This document shows positions 26,331 through 39,990 of a DNA stretch of 64,000 nucleotides, one piece after another. The notes beneath the pieces are model-generated. The model had not been told where the DNA came from, searched no databases, and saw only the letters and a program-made list of their open reading frames with translations. The DNA is from Erythrocercus mccallii (lineage: Eukaryota > Chordata > Aves > Passeriformes > Dicruridae), in contig VZRG01000435.1 in assembly GCA_013397435.1 (NCBI GenBank), positions 1-64,000 on the forward strand, written 5' to 3'. Every line of letters starts with the position of its first letter. The first letter of the stretch is position 1. Both the position numbers and the translations under genes were made by a program.

Positions 26331-27979
26331 AAAATACCGACTCCTGTGATGGGTAATGATTCCCCAGTTAAGTTACATATCCTTAAAATGACATTGAAGT
26401 TTTCTGCCTGTAAAATGAAACATTAATATTTAAATATTTAAATTAAGGACACTCTCCCATGAGGCAGTTCACACCAAGTAAGGAAGACTTGGTAGAACTT
26501 AGGCACTCTTTTCAATGGATGAGTAAACAGGCCATACCCTCTGCTCAGCAACAGTCTATTTTGTAGACAGTTATGGATAGGAAACATTACTGGAGCTGGT
26601 AATTAAAGTAAAAACTAATACTGTCTCAGAAATGGGGAATTTTACACAGGAAAATCATTTATCATGCCTACAACCCTAACCCACAACTGAAATTAATTAT
26701 CTTATTTCTTAGCACATGTCTATTTTATTCTACAATAGCTACCAAACTGAAACAAGGCCCACTTGCTGGTTTTCATATCAAAAACGACCAGACATAAAGG
26801 AAAGTTATACCACTATTTCAAATTAACTACCTATACAGCATCTGATAAAAGCCCAGAACTTTAAGACAAAGAAGAATACACGGATCACAGGTTTGTATTC
26901 TCACACTCACACCCTTCATACAAGTCACATCAAAGCAGTTTAAGAAATCAAAATCACTTCAGTGCACATGAAAAGCAAAACAATACAAAAAAACAAAAAA
27001 AGAAATCAAAGAAATAAAAATAATTCTATTTCCTGATTTACAACTATGCTGAGAAATTTAATTTTTTTTTGCTAAGAAATTACACAATTTATGCAACATT
27101 GAAAAAATACACAAACACATGCACTTCATATATAGTATATATGTATACTGTGCACCAAAACAGCTTTCATCTTGCTATTTTTTGAGGTTAGATGAATGTT
27201 AGTCAATTGTGTTTTTTCAGTTAGCAGAGAACTGCAAATGGGTGTATTACAGGGATAAGAAAACATTGCATTTTCTGATTCTGGAGAAGTGAAGATGAGT
27301 ATTGGGTTTTTTGCATGCCCATATCACACTAACGATGCTCTGAGAATTGTAAAATTCTGTTTTACAAAATATTGTGCAGTAAAGTAGTTGCAACATGTGT
27401 ATCATTTGGCCAAGCAAAGCATCAGATAAAGAGAACCACTTATTTTTAAAAAATTACTATCAAAATCTAAAATTATTAACAAATAAGACTAAAGAATAAT
27501 GTCAAACGACTACACATGTATATAAAGACATAGCAATAAAACACCAACTCTTTTCCTCACTTGCCACGTGTTTGTGGGTAAATCATTTGGGACTCAGTGC
27601 TGAGAATACTGAAAAGAGCAACATGCCCTACAGTTTCACAGGAGGCAAGACTACAGTGGACTCTTCTGATGTTTTCAACCATAAAATGAAAATACTACTT
27701 ATCTGCAGCATCAGAAAACTTCTATTTGGCCTTGTTTTTAAAAATGCAGAGAGATATTTCAAGGGATACAAAAAACTACTGAAAAATATATCTGTTCAGC
27801 AAGAAAGCAGCATTACTCACAGCTAAGCTTGTGTCCCATTAAGTAAAGAGGGCGGTTCGGGAACACATTTGGAAGGTCCCTAAATAACGTGGACTTTTGA
27901 GATAAAAGTACAAAGTAAAAACTACAAATAAAAAAAGTCATGTATTTGTCTCCATGGTGATGGGGGTGGCTGGGGGAGC

Positions 27980-28640
27980 AATCGAGTCACAATAAGTAGA
28001 GTGACTTTGAAGATTTATTGGTTTCCTCCTCCATAGTGCCGGAGCCAGGCACCTCGCACAGCGTCAAGCACGTCCGAGGTGTCAATCCTGACACGGCGCC
28101 CAGCAGCGGGAAGATCGCTCTTTTCATTCTTGTCAGAGCGCGCCGCAACGGGGGCATCTGACAGACACTGAGAGGGACGACAGGGAAGGCAGGGAGCGGA
28201 GAGCAGGGAAGGCAGGCGCTGCACCCCGAGAGCCCCGGGCAACACGGCAGCGGTGAGGGAGGCCTGGCGGAGCTGTCACCTGACCGGCACCCACGAAAAG
28301 GCGAGCGGGAGATGCTTCAAAAAGCAGGAGACTCGCCGATCACTGCTGATCCACCCCGGGATGATGCCTTTATGATAAACAATCACGACAACTTGCGACC
28401 AAAGTGCTGTTACAACACTAATTGTCCATGAAAGCTGACCTGCAGCAAAGCAGCAGAGTTCAGTTTCGATAGGCCTGGCTCAAGAGTACGACCATGATTG
28501 GGGATGACAGGAGACATCCACGCATCAAAAATCTCCCAGAACGGCTGATGTGACTTTGCACACTGTAAAAAAGCAGCGGAAATCCTAGACTCCTGGCTCT
28601 TTGTCAGGAAGGCAGAAAGGACTGCGGGGGGCATTTTTAA
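27980..28640. promoter_or_regulatory. Orphan CpG-island-like block, candidate promoter
   Basis: Seen: within AT-rich intron, 28021-28390 holds about 30 CpG dinucleotides, with milder enrichment continuing to about 28640. CpGs are otherwise rare in the window. Known: unmethylated CpG islands usually mark promoters in birds. On the minus strand a donor-like CAG/gtgaca lies at about 28280, compatible with a first exon starting further right. No TATA box is evident. It could be an internal ZNF407 promoter, a non-coding RNA promoter or a CpG-rich enhancer. No transcription evidence is visible. Confidence 0.55.
27987..28157 (-). other. Short ORF (56 codons) in the CpG block, unproven
   Basis: On the minus strand an ATG at 28157 opens a 56-residue frame beginning MPPLRRALTRMKRAIFPLL and ending at a TGA at 27987. 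It is basic at the N-terminus, with no recognisable domain. A second ORF of 76 codons overlaps it in another frame (28015-28245, minus), so the openness mainly reflects GC-rich composition. I do not recognise either product and would not call a gene. Confidence 0.15.
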
Positions 28641-31468
28641 GAGCATCTTTCCAAACTACTATAAGCTTTACACGGCCTTGAAAGGCATGGATGGATTTTT
28701 TTTTTATTCCCTGCCAATTTTGTTTTTATTAATCTTTCTTTAGCCAAGCATAAATCCCATGTGGTTAATGATGGAAGACCACACTTCTCAGCCAAAGAGA
28801 TGTTCCCCCTTAAATTTCAAGATATTTCCTAACTTTGATTCAAAGGAACAGTTTCCATTTCTTTCCCCATTTTGTTTCAACTCAGCAAGTGCCAGGACTT
28901 ACAACTTTCTAGTGTAAACCTCTTGCAGAAATGCTGGAAGTGTGTCAAGGCAAGCAGGAAGCATTTTTACTTTTACTCTCTGATGTGAATACTTGTTTCA
29001 GGACTTGATAAAAGGACTATAAAATAAAAACTAAGGAAAACAACAGCACAGATAAGACTATGCAGTTGAGAAGGACAAAATAGTTATTTATTATGAAAAA
29101 AACCTAAATGGAAAGAAAATAAAACCCTTAAATTTTTAATCACAAGCAACATAGAGTGATTTACTGTTGCCATGATGTTTCAGATTTTTGAACACTTAAG
29201 TTTGAAAGGAAAGCAGCAGATTTTTTTACATTTTGTAATTTACTATTACTTCAGTATTTCAGGCTTTTTTTTAATGAGCTAATAATGTACATGAGTCACC
29301 TTAAAATTAAAAATCAGAATTTAAAATCACATTTTATGATATTAAATGACCTTCCTTATTATAACGTATTAAAAATAGTGTGGCCCAAAATCAATTTTTT
29401 AATTGATAGTTTTTAGCAGTTCAACTTTTGAAAGTCTAAGAGGAGAATAAAGTGCAAACAAAATCAATCCTGAATCTTACTTGATGACCATAATTTTGGA
29501 TTAAATAAGCAATTAATCTTGTTTAACTTTTGAAATGGTTCAATGTTTAGATGGACCTAAACACAAAGTTTAAAATTAAATTGATTAAAAATTTAATTGG
29601 TTTAATTATTCAAAACATTTCAAAATTACCCATTTTAAATATTGAACAGATTGAAAATGTTAAATTACAATGTCAAAAAAATTAGAAATAAAAATGCTAA
29701 AAATTAGAAATGGGATAACAAAAACATGTATGGAGAAGTTCAAAATTGTAGGAGTTGGGGGTCTTATTGTTTGGTTCCATTTTTTTAAAAAAGGAATAAT
29801 GCACAATAAACTACTGAAATTGTAGAGATTGATAGGACCAACAAAATACATATGACAATAAAAGACCATTAGAACAGAGAAAACCAAATTGACCGGGTTA
29901 TTTTTGAAGATGGTGCAAGATTATAAATTAAGAATTTTCACCCAGCCCCCTTCCCTCAAATGTCTCCAAGCTGGTTATTTCTTACATACTTCCCACTTTA
30001 GACAAACACAAACACTCACAATAAAACATCCCCCAGAAGTCAGCCCTAGGCATGGGCGTTGAACCACACCCAGGTGGGTCAGCAGGCAGGACCCGTCAGG
30101 TCATTTGGGTTATTAGTTAGGATGGTAGGTGTCATTCAGACACACTGGGGCTACTGAGTTATAAGAAAAGGCAACATGCAAATCATGCTTTCATTTACCT
30201 TTGCACCTTTGCAAAGGAAAACCAAGTTTCATACTTCCGCAAACATCTAAGATTTTATTCTTTTTAAAGCATGTGAACCTACTGTGTTATGGTTACAAGG
30301 ACACCATGTAATTTGTACTGCCCCCAAATGCAAAGGTCTGAGCTCACCAATATGTTGGTATTGCTAGTTAAAATGCTGTACTACTGATAATTTACTAACA
30401 TATACAGAAAACTGGAACAGTTTTATATCCCCGTACCTATGGGCAAAAGGCCCAAAGATCTCTACCATAATCCTTGTTATGCATTCTTGATTTATAAAAA
30501 GCCACTCAACTTCAAAGAATTATTATCATCGAAATGCAAGAACCTTGACACAAACAGTTTCAAATAAAAACTTATTTTAACTATACGACCTTACTAAACA
30601 CAAAATATTCAAAAAGGACAAATAAAGACTTAATTACTTTTTCCTATTTTTCCCCATATTAACCACATTCTTCAGCACACATTTAGCTTAGTATTTTTTC
30701 CTAGAGCTGATGAATATCTGATAGCATACACCACTGTTTCCAAAGAACACTTTGTACAAGCAGTAATAAGAGCAACATAACCTCTGCCTGGCACTCCCAC
30801 TACAAGTTAAAAGGGTCTACCTGGCATCAGTGGTAAGCTTATACTCTATTAACAGACAAAACAAAAAACAGTTTACAAGAATATACATTCAAGAAGAAAA
30901 TAAGGAGGGAAAATTTTAAAAAAAGTCCATAAGTAGTACACCAAAACCAGAGTGTGATCATGAAAAAGAATGAGCATGCACCACTAAATAAAAAGAAGGC
31001 AACTAAGCTTGCTGCATCCCAAGATTCAGACATGAAATTAAAAGAATACAAAAAGAAACCACCCCTTCCTAAAACTTCTGCTATTTCCAGGAGATGTAAA
31101 AGACAACATGGTAACTATTTCCCTTTTTAAGCCAGAAAAAAAGGGCTTTTTAAGAGTCAGAATAATTTGGAGATAATTAATTTGTTAAACTGCCTGGTTT
31201 ATAAAAGAGAGAAGAATTTGGTCATTTTAATACTAATTTATTATATAAATACACACACATATATATACATACATATACAGGCACTGCACAACATTCAAAC
31301 AAGTGGAGCCATTATACCGAGACAATGGTAAAAATACTTGGAAGCATATACATGCCCTGCTTCCTAAAACCTAGACATGCCTCTTCAACAGTGACAGAAC
31401 GATACTTTATAGCAGTGAGGACAGGCCCATAGTTACTGTTCACCAGACACCAGGATTTTAAAGACTGG
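28641..31468 (-). other. ZNF407 intron, part 3
   Basis: AT-rich sequence. 29280-29700 is especially rich in A/T runs. No exon, RNA gene or transposon recognised. A perfect 12-bp palindrome cctttgcaaagg lies near 30207. Confidence 0.5.
31251..31279. repeat. Mixed (CA)/(TA) microsatellite
   Basis: acacacacat followed by atatatacatacatataca; degenerate dinucleotide and tetranucleotide units. Confidence 0.85.
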
Positions 31469-31662
31469 ATCACAGAATGGGTCATGTGTGAAGGGACCAC
31501 AGCGGGTCATCTGGTCCAACCTCCCTGCTCAGGCAGGGTCATCCTAGAGCACACAGCACAGGATTGCATCCAGACAGCTCTTGATCATCTCCTGTGAGAG
31601 AGACAGTCATCTGCACAGTAAAGTTCTTCCTCATATTCAAGTGGAACTTCCTATTCCAAAGC
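31469..31662 (-). mobile_element. CR1 LINE 3'-end fragment
   Basis: The plus strand reads atcacagaatggg, then gggtcatctggtccaacctc and, further on, a segment resembling cagtaaagttcttcctcata. This order is the reverse complement of the CR1 3' untranslated end, so the insertion is on the minus strand. About 190 bases are recognisable, 5'-truncated as is usual for CR1, with no coding part. It is the clearest evidence here that the genome is avian. Confidence 0.9.
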
Positions 31663-32489
31663 CAACTTCATTTTACAGGCACAAGCCTGAGGCCAACCCA
31701 ATCATTCCTCAGAACTGCTGCTAATGCAGTCATATTCTCAAATGAAGAACCTGAGATGCCAAAGGTAGCACCTGCAGAAGGCCCGGCATTTCACAGGGCA
31801 CTTGAACACTTTTCTTGTGCCCCTTTCCCCTTACACTCTGCCTCACCTGCATCCCCAGTGCTTCTCACTTGGCTATCCACAAGATGAGCTCACTGATGTA
31901 ACCAGAGGCTAATTTCCTTTTAGCCTTAAAAGTAACATCATGCTCATTCAACTTACCTTACAGCTTTCTGAGCCATGTTTGACAAAATGAGGCAAGGGAT
32001 AAAGCTCTGTGGTTAGGATAACACCAAATTTTGGCAACCACACAAGCTCAGATCAGCTTTACTTTCACAGCCCTTCAAAGACTGTGGTCATAACAGGTCT
32101 CTGCTTTAGAAGATGCAGATTTTGGTTTATACTATTTTCGTCCCACATCTGATTTTTAGGAGGTCCTAGGTCACTAGTTACACTACAAATAATAGTCATA
32201 AAAGAACGACAATAGCTAGAACCTGTCTCCAAACTCAAGTCCAAAGATCTGAAGTCCAAACAATTCAAAGAAATTACAGAAGTGCCTGATGTTTTAGTTG
32301 GAGCTAGGCTGTTACCTCACTTGAGTGTTCATTCCCTCTACTAACTTCTTTTCTGTTGTCTCGAAGACAGTAGCTTGTTTATTCTTCTTTTTATGACACT
32401 CTTGTATTGACACTACCCTACCAGGAAGACCACACTGTACAGCTCCAATAGTCTTAACACCCACAAAGAAAGTACCAGAAGTCCAGTTT

Positions 32490-33050
32490 AAAAGTATCCT
32501 TAATTATAAAGTGGTTACAAATGCTTAATATCGTCATTTATTCATGGGGATACAGCCTTTCAAATCTACGATACCCATTGATAATTCTAACAAATGCTCG
32601 GTCCATAAATATTTAATGGCCACTTGTGGGTGTTTTATGATGCTGTCTTTGAAGCTGACCTATTCGCACGTTTATTAATTGGAAAAGGTTTATTTTATCC
32701 TAAATCAGATATGCAATTTTACAATATTCGAGCTATGCATAGAGGAAATCAGATCATTCTGTCTCACACAAACAAGGAAAACACATCTCTCACAGAAAGA
32801 GCACAAATCAAGTTAACGAGGGACAGTTTATTTTGTATGATTTCTCAGGGCTTTCAAACAGAAGACTGGTTGACAGATGCCTCCATCCTTAAACAAGCCA
32901 ACAGCACTTTAATTGTAACTCGGTGGTTGTTCCATTCCTGTATGTCTAACAAGCTCCCTCCTTTCTATTAGCATGGGTTGCTGGCCTGAAGTTAAACTCA
33001 CTGTTGGCTCTAAATTCCTCCTGCCCTTTAAGACTACTTACCACTGCAGT
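32490..33050. promoter_or_regulatory. Candidate conserved non-coding block
   Basis: Seen: complex, repeat-free sequence with a homeodomain-type core tttattaatt (32671-32680) and several isolated CpGs. It overlaps a 115-codon plus-strand ORF (32624-32971), one of the longest in the window, whose predicted peptide has no motif I recognise and no splice-site frame. A constrained regulatory block seems likelier than a gene, but neither was tested. Confidence 0.3.
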
Positions 33051-33745
33051 GTGTGCAACATCAGGTTCATGCTAAGACATGAGATCTTGAAAACAGAATA
33101 TTAATTTGAAATACAAAGCACAACTGAGGATTATGACATAATCTATAGAATCAAAAATCCTGTTTTCTGTAGTGAACCACTCCCTGTCTGGTCTTTAGAG
33201 CCTCACCAATCATGACAGCATGATGACATTTCTTATTACAGAAGAAGAAGCTTGCACTTCTTTCCTAAAGATTCAGAGTGCTGTGGTACTGCAACCGCAC
33301 TGGACTAAGCCTTTTTACTATACTTGAAGGTATATCTTGTCTCTGCAATGCCTTCAGCTGAACATTTTTGACACGATTTCTTACACATTCACTGTTAAAA
33401 CAACAGAAATATTGACTGTGCCAACAAAAAATACTATGGAGAATACTAACAAAAATTGATCATTCAGTCTTAGAACCTATTACTCTATAATGACATTATC
33501 ACACAACTACTGTGCAAATATAAACCAAAAAGCACCTCAAATGACATTAATAAGGCTGTAAGTTCAGGCACCTAGTGCTTAGGAAACTCCAAAAGCATAA
33601 TTACCTATGAAATCACAACCTATTGCACTATCCATAAACATCTGGGTCAATAGATACAAAACTTCCAGTATGTTTCAGACTTATTTTCAGTTTTAATGAC
33701 AAATCCAAACGTTTCGCCTTAAAAATGTTTTTAAACTTTTTTTAA

Positions 33746-33765
33746 ACTTACTTTAAAAAGTAAGT
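33746..33765. repeat. Near-palindrome, 9-bp arms
   Basis: acttacttt (33746-33754) and aaagtaagt (33757-33765) are exact reverse complements separated by two bases. No flanking duplication seen. Confidence 0.85.
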
Positions 33766-36700
33766 CTGTGTAAAACAGATACCCACATTTCAAATTAAAG
33801 CAGGTATCGAAATCCAGAAAATTTAATTCCAAATTAATAAAACAAAAAGAAGATTCATTTAATAGGAATTCTCAAGGCACTTGAAAACAGGCAGGCCAGG
33901 CATGTTTAACTGTAACACACACTTTATCACATTATAAATATATACCAGATGATAAATAGTGGTGACATCTATCAAAAAGAAAGGAACAATTTCTATAGCT
34001 GTAGGGCTGCAATCTAAAAATTCAGAGTTTACTATATTCTAGTCTTTCTCAGAACATAAATTCAGTGAGGTAGAAACTTGCCCAGCTATAAATGTGCAAC
34101 AGCAACCAGAACAAAAATCCTTTATTTCCACGCATGAAAACACTTCTTTTATTCATACATTGCATAGCATTAAAATAGCATGTCATTCAAGTTTAATATT
34201 TTCATTTCCTTCATTTCCAAGGCAAAGAAATTAAAACATCCAATCATGTCCTGGCTCCACCCAGAATTAGCTCTCAGTTCCACAAGAAGCCTTATATACC
34301 TTCTTACCCCTGCTACGCTGAATGTTAAGGTGGAGTTGCTCTCAGTGCTTCATTAACAAGTGGATGCCCCCAGCCCACACACTACATGAACCAGAGCACA
34401 AGGCCATTCTTCCTAATAAAACACTACTGTACCAGACACCACTGTCACGTGCAAAATGGACAAGACAGTTGGCATTTTGCACTATCCTCCATTATTATCA
34501 TTCATCTATAGAATTTCTTGATTAAAAAGTGGTATGGGGTAACAGCCAGGCTGGGTTTGCAGCATTGTCATCCTCTCTAGCAATAACTGAAACCACCATC
34601 AAAAATAGGATTTTTTGCCATTCTTAGCTACTGGAGTTTAAGTACACAAGAGCCAATCACATGTGCTTTGGCAGCAGTCCAGTGCACTAATTTGTAAGGG
34701 CTTTAACCTGTTACATGGGCACAGGTTATTCTTGGAATCTAATTTGTCTGTCTGTTAAATGCAAACTCGTGGCAAAGGCTGTACCTTCTTGCCTTTCAGA
34801 GTAGTTTCTCTAACACAGGTGCAACCACACCAAACAAAACTGATAACCTAAAGCACTAAGATAAGCACAGATCATCAGCTGAGCCAACACAACTGTTAGG
34901 AGCTTACACCTTCCAAGTCACCTTTGTTAGAGCTAATTATTACTAAGCTTATACAAAATCTTCGCTTAGTCATGTCTACATTCTACATGACAAAAACATA
35001 TGCTGTCATTAATCCATTCACTTAGATAGCTTTGGCCAGTGACAGAGAAGTGTTCATAATAAGCACAAATGCAGGCACATTTGAGATAGAACTACATTTG
35101 CTTATTGGAGGCCAGAAGACTGTGTTAGCAATCATTTTTATCCTACCTAGGTTCTTCTGAAAGCTGAAGATTCCTTTAAAAAGCTGTTTGAACACTAAAC
35201 AGAGATGTTAAATACAAGGTATGTTTCATAATCATAAGCAGTAATTATTTTTCCCTTATTTATCAAATGAAAAATAAAACAATTTAGCCTTTTACTCTTT
35301 TTTGCTGGTAGTGAATATTCTAAGAAGAGGGAAAGCCTCAAATGACCAAAGTGAATGGGGCCATTGCCATGTTGGCAATTCAAGACTGGGACATCTTTAC
35401 CCAATAGCAGGACTCTCTTTACACTGTGGTATTAAACTTCCTGGCATGTTTGTTAACTTCATCAAATGCTTTAAAAATACCATCATATCTTCCTTTCCCC
35501 TACTAGCTTATACCAGTACTAACAAAACAAAAAATTTCAAATATTATTATTCTTCCAGAGCCCCACATTTCAGGTAGATTGTAAGCAATGTGGCAGATGA
35601 AAAAATGCAAGACATCCAACAGCACTATTTAGCACATGGTTTTCACTCTTTGAACTTTGCGACTTCTTTGATTTTCTTTCCTCATTATGGTCACATTCTC
35701 CTAAGTTGATATATTCTGTGTGCAGTACAGTAATTCTCCTTTTATATACAACACTGAAAACCCTGGAATTGTGCCATTTTCATTTGTGCAGGAGATGCAG
35801 AGGCAGCGGCTGTCTTTAATGTATATTTTCTCTTGGACAGTGGAAGTTTTTGAAAATGGAAAATGAAAAGTAAAAGACTTATAGTAAACATTTAACTTCT
35901 CTATAACAATCTAAAAAGGCCATACTTGCAATATTCTTGTCTTTTCAAAGTTAAATGATGAGGCCCATTACACCTAGTCAACAACATGTGCTCTCAAGGA
36001 GGTAAGTTCTTAGGCCAGAGAATGATGCAAGCCTCTATGTATTTAACCAGAAACATATTGGACTTAAAAAACATAAACTAAAGTCAGAAGAAAATAAAAT
36101 GTGTACTCTAAACGTATTATTTTTTGGTCTCATCTTTTTAGCAACTGGCACCCATGTTAACAGGAAGGAGAGAGCAGGTTCTCTAAGTCTCTCTGCAAAT
36201 CCACTACATGGGCAGAGCTTATTTTGCAGGTTGCCTAATTAAAGTATTTCTCTAAGTAGATAACGGTGCTGTTAGCGGATGATGCCTGTCAGAAAATCAC
36301 ATACACTGATGGCCCTTGCAAGGCAGCTTATGCTTCACTCTTCCTGAAATGTGGAAAGAAAATACAGGAGACAGCAGTATCTTTCTAAGGCTAAGTTTTG
36401 TGGAACCAAAGAGAGATGTCAGTTCAGTTAATTGTGCAGAAGAGTCTGTCTTCCCTCTCCTTTCATGCCCATGAATAACAGAGCAGTTAACAATATTGAC
36501 ATTTAAACCATCATCATTGGGCATCTGAATTAACACCTCACAGAGATGAACAGACAAGTTCACACCTTTCAAATCTACTGGGCTAAAGGCACTTCTGTAG
36601 ACATGCCTGTATCAGTTACACTTGGTTAAGACTGCTGAGGCACCATAGAAGTTAACAATTTATTTTTCCTTAATAAAAGCTTTGTCAGTGAAGACGAAAG

Positions 36701-38640
36701 CACTTGAAAAAGTGCACTGTAGTATTACATAGCAATATTGTCCAAGTTCAGATTAGCACAAAATTGGTTGCTTACACCACAGGAAAATTTTTTTCTTCTT
36801 TTTATGACATTTTCTCTGGGGTTTTTATCAGTTGTTGCTCCATGTGACTACAGACAAACAGTTCCTCTTCAAATACCAACCACTCTGAGCAGCACTTTAT
36901 ACAACAGCTAACCTGTAATTTAGAAACCAGGGAACAATTTTCTTGCAGGACCTGCTTCCTCCATGGCATTATCAGACTTCTCCCAAACATTCAAGGAGCT
37001 ATTACATGGTTGTATGGTGCTTAGATAACAAATCCACCTTTATAATATACCCTCATAGTAATAATCAAAACACTTTTTTTCTAAGGACTTCTAATCTATC
37101 CCAAGCTGAGTATCTAAACGCACACTGTAAAGAGAACACCTTTGCACATTACAGCCAAGTTTTCCAAACCTATGAGGGTTACCCAGCTACAGGAATCCCA
37201 CTTCTTACTCTTCACAGCACTATCTTTACCACAACACAATTTGGAATTCACAGCATTTTAGATTTTAAAAGATGCTAGGATAGCTAGCTCTTCCTCCTCT
37301 CTCTTAATTAATTCTGACTCTTCACCTGTTTTCCATTTCATATTCCCAGAGACATAAACTGTAAAAAATTAGCTCTTATTTGTACCTAATAACATTTTCA
37401 GTTGAGGAGCTTATATTGGAATCATACTTGCTTGAGAGATACTGAATCCCCTTGAGACTGTCTGCCACAGATATTATCCCTTTTAATTTCCAATTCTTTT
37501 TATCGCAAACCTTTCTCTACGCTACGGGACTGTGGAGATTACACAATAGGTGCTCTAAATAGAAATGCTCCAAGATTCTTAAATCTCCATCTCCATCTCA
37601 AATTGCTACTTAAAAGCCAGTCAACTTTGAAGAGTTTTTGTAACAGGGAAGGTCTCAGTGAGGCGAGTATTTCCAGTTTGAGTTACCTAGCCCTTTAAAT
37701 TCTGTGTACCATCCATTTCTACACATAATGCTGACTGAGAACTACAGTCTCGGCTCCTATCATTTTTTTCTCCACAGTCTTAAGTGGGGTCATCTCCCTT
37801 ATCACCAGGGAATCAATGCCAGGTTACTGTGCCATCAATTTAATTGAGGGGAGGGCTGCTTAAACCATCTCACATTTCCCATTGAACATAATGGGATTCT
37901 GCCTCCTCCTGACCTGTGGTGGTGAAGGGATCTTCCCCAGGTGAAGGCTGGACTGCAGCCCAGCCACCCCTACCCCAAACCCCACTGCCCCTCCTCTCTC
38001 GAATACAGGGGTCTCTGTTAATCCTCCCTGTCAAAGACAGCTGGGAAGACAGGGACTTCCGAGACAAACACTGCCTCTTCCATTCAGACATTTAAATAGC
38101 ATTTGGTACTTTTACAAGGCACATGCTCTCCAGGGTGATACATGCATTTAAAAACAGCTAGTATGAAAGAAAAGGAAGGGAAGAGCACCTTGCTTTCTAG
38201 AGAGAACAAATGTAAATAATTACTCATTAGTGCTAGGTTTTGCTATTTTTTTAAATACACAGTGAACAGATACCTTTTGCTCAGCAATCTTGATGACTGC
38301 CATCCTTAATGAGGTTTTGGATGTAGGTTATGACTTCTGTGGGAAAGAGGATGGAAGAACTTTTGCTCCCCTGTCCCTTGCTAGGTGCCAGAGTCTTGGA
38401 AATTGCACATAAAGCTGTGTATTGCTGCAGTGTCCTTTGTGGCAGCAAGAGAAACCAGTAAGAGCTCTTGAAGAAAACGTGAGAGCATCAGAACAGAAAT
38501 ATAATGGGTTTGTTTGCATTACTAGGATTCTCTGGAATGTTAGAGTTTGTGGTCATTTTCCCTTTTTTTTCCCCCTTTTCTTCACTATAATCAAAAGATA
38601 TTTGTAGAAAGTGGTATCATTATCAGTATCCTATGCAATT

Positions 38641-38682
38641 ACATATATATAGTGTGTGTATACCTATATATACATATATATC
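38641..38682. repeat. (TA)/(TG) microsatellite
   Basis: Imperfect alternation of acatatatat, gtgtgtgta and tatatatacatatatat units. Confidence 0.85.
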
Positions 38683-39559
38683 TTATGAATATAACACAAC
38701 TCCTACCCAAAATAGCAAAAATATAAACTACAGAAAGGATTCTTATTCTAGTATGGAAATAGATATTTGCAAAGAAACCACACAGAGAAGGATCTATACA
38801 GTATTTTTGATACCTAATATGGCTTAAATAACTTCCACCACCACCAATCGTCTCTCTTCAATGACAAAACACAAGCTGAATTCAAAAAGCACACTTCAAA
38901 ACATTGCCTGCTAGCCCCTGAGAACTGAACACAGATAATCTTTCTTTCAGGTGCAGCACATTATCTGATCATCACTACACAAACTGATTTCCCTAAGAAA
39001 TTCTAGCCTAATCATGCAACCTTCGTGTTAATTTAAAAAATAGTCTTTGATTTTGAAATGAAGTTGAAAGTATAGTGTCAGAACAAAGTGAAAGAGTTAT
39101 CATTAGCCTTCAAATGTGACAAATAAGAAAGACACAAACAAGCGTCAGTATAATTAAAAAGGCATTGTTCACTTTTTAGAAGAAAAAAATGAATTGCACG
39201 AGAAATATTAAGCTAACAAAGAAAGAGCAAATATGAGTAGAAAAAATGACAGTTATCTGCAAAATTCATAAATGTGTCTTTTGTATAACCGTAATGATCA
39301 TATTTTATGCTGTCATTTTACATTTAATTGCTCACCCTGGTACTTTACTTCATAGAAGCCATCAGTACCCCACAGAGCCAGATGCTGAATTGCAAAAAAA
39401 CATACTGTGACCACAGACTTATAGGAAAGTAACTTTGCTGAGCTGTGGTGTATGACAAGTTAATTTTTGCAATTATACTTTTTCCAAGAATAAATGAAAC
39501 TGCGGGTCATTACTATTCTATATCATTAAAAAGAGGCAGAAAATGTTCTTGATCATAAA

Positions 39560-39990
39560 GGCCTCAAACTCATTTTATCATTACTTTGACATATGAAAGC
39601 AACTTTACAAGCTGCTTTTGCTCAATGTGACCTAATGAAATAAGCACCACCTCAGCTGAAATATGTAAACATCTTGATATATTAAAAAGCACATAACTAA
39701 AGAATATTGTTATTATTACACAGCGCTAACCCATCATACGTCAGGAAAGAAATGCTATATGGGCTCTGCTTACTCACGGCTGTTAGCTCTGCTGTATTAC
39801 ACTGCATGTCAAAATACTGAAGGGACACGGATGCTCAGTTGTCATGAAGACTGAAATTGTCCCCTGTACATTGCTCTTCCTAAGAGTCATTAAATGTTAG
39901 AAATGTTTTTAAAAATAATTAAGCATGAGTAATGTCCATCACTGTCAAATTGTCTGTGCAATCAAAGAGCAAGAAAGCAGATACTACTAT
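39560..39990. promoter_or_regulatory. Candidate conserved non-coding block
   Basis: Seen: unique sequence with retained CpGs (cagcgctaac, catacgtcag) and TAAT-type cores (aataattaag at 39915-39924), between A/T-run-rich flanks. No exon signals. Regulatory function inferred only. Confidence 0.25.

Larger units (their letters stand above)
22441..27979 (-). other. ZNF407 intron, part 2
   Basis: No recognisable coding exon. A slightly GC-richer stretch at 22600-22920 carries overlapping short ORFs on both strands without known domains. The rest is AT-rich with a GA tract, an inverted repeat and one candidate regulatory block. Confidence 0.5.

Noticed and set aside
32624..32971. 115-codon plus-strand ORF as a protein-coding gene
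   Set aside because: No recognisable domain, no promoter or splice context; length is within what 64 kb yields by chance.
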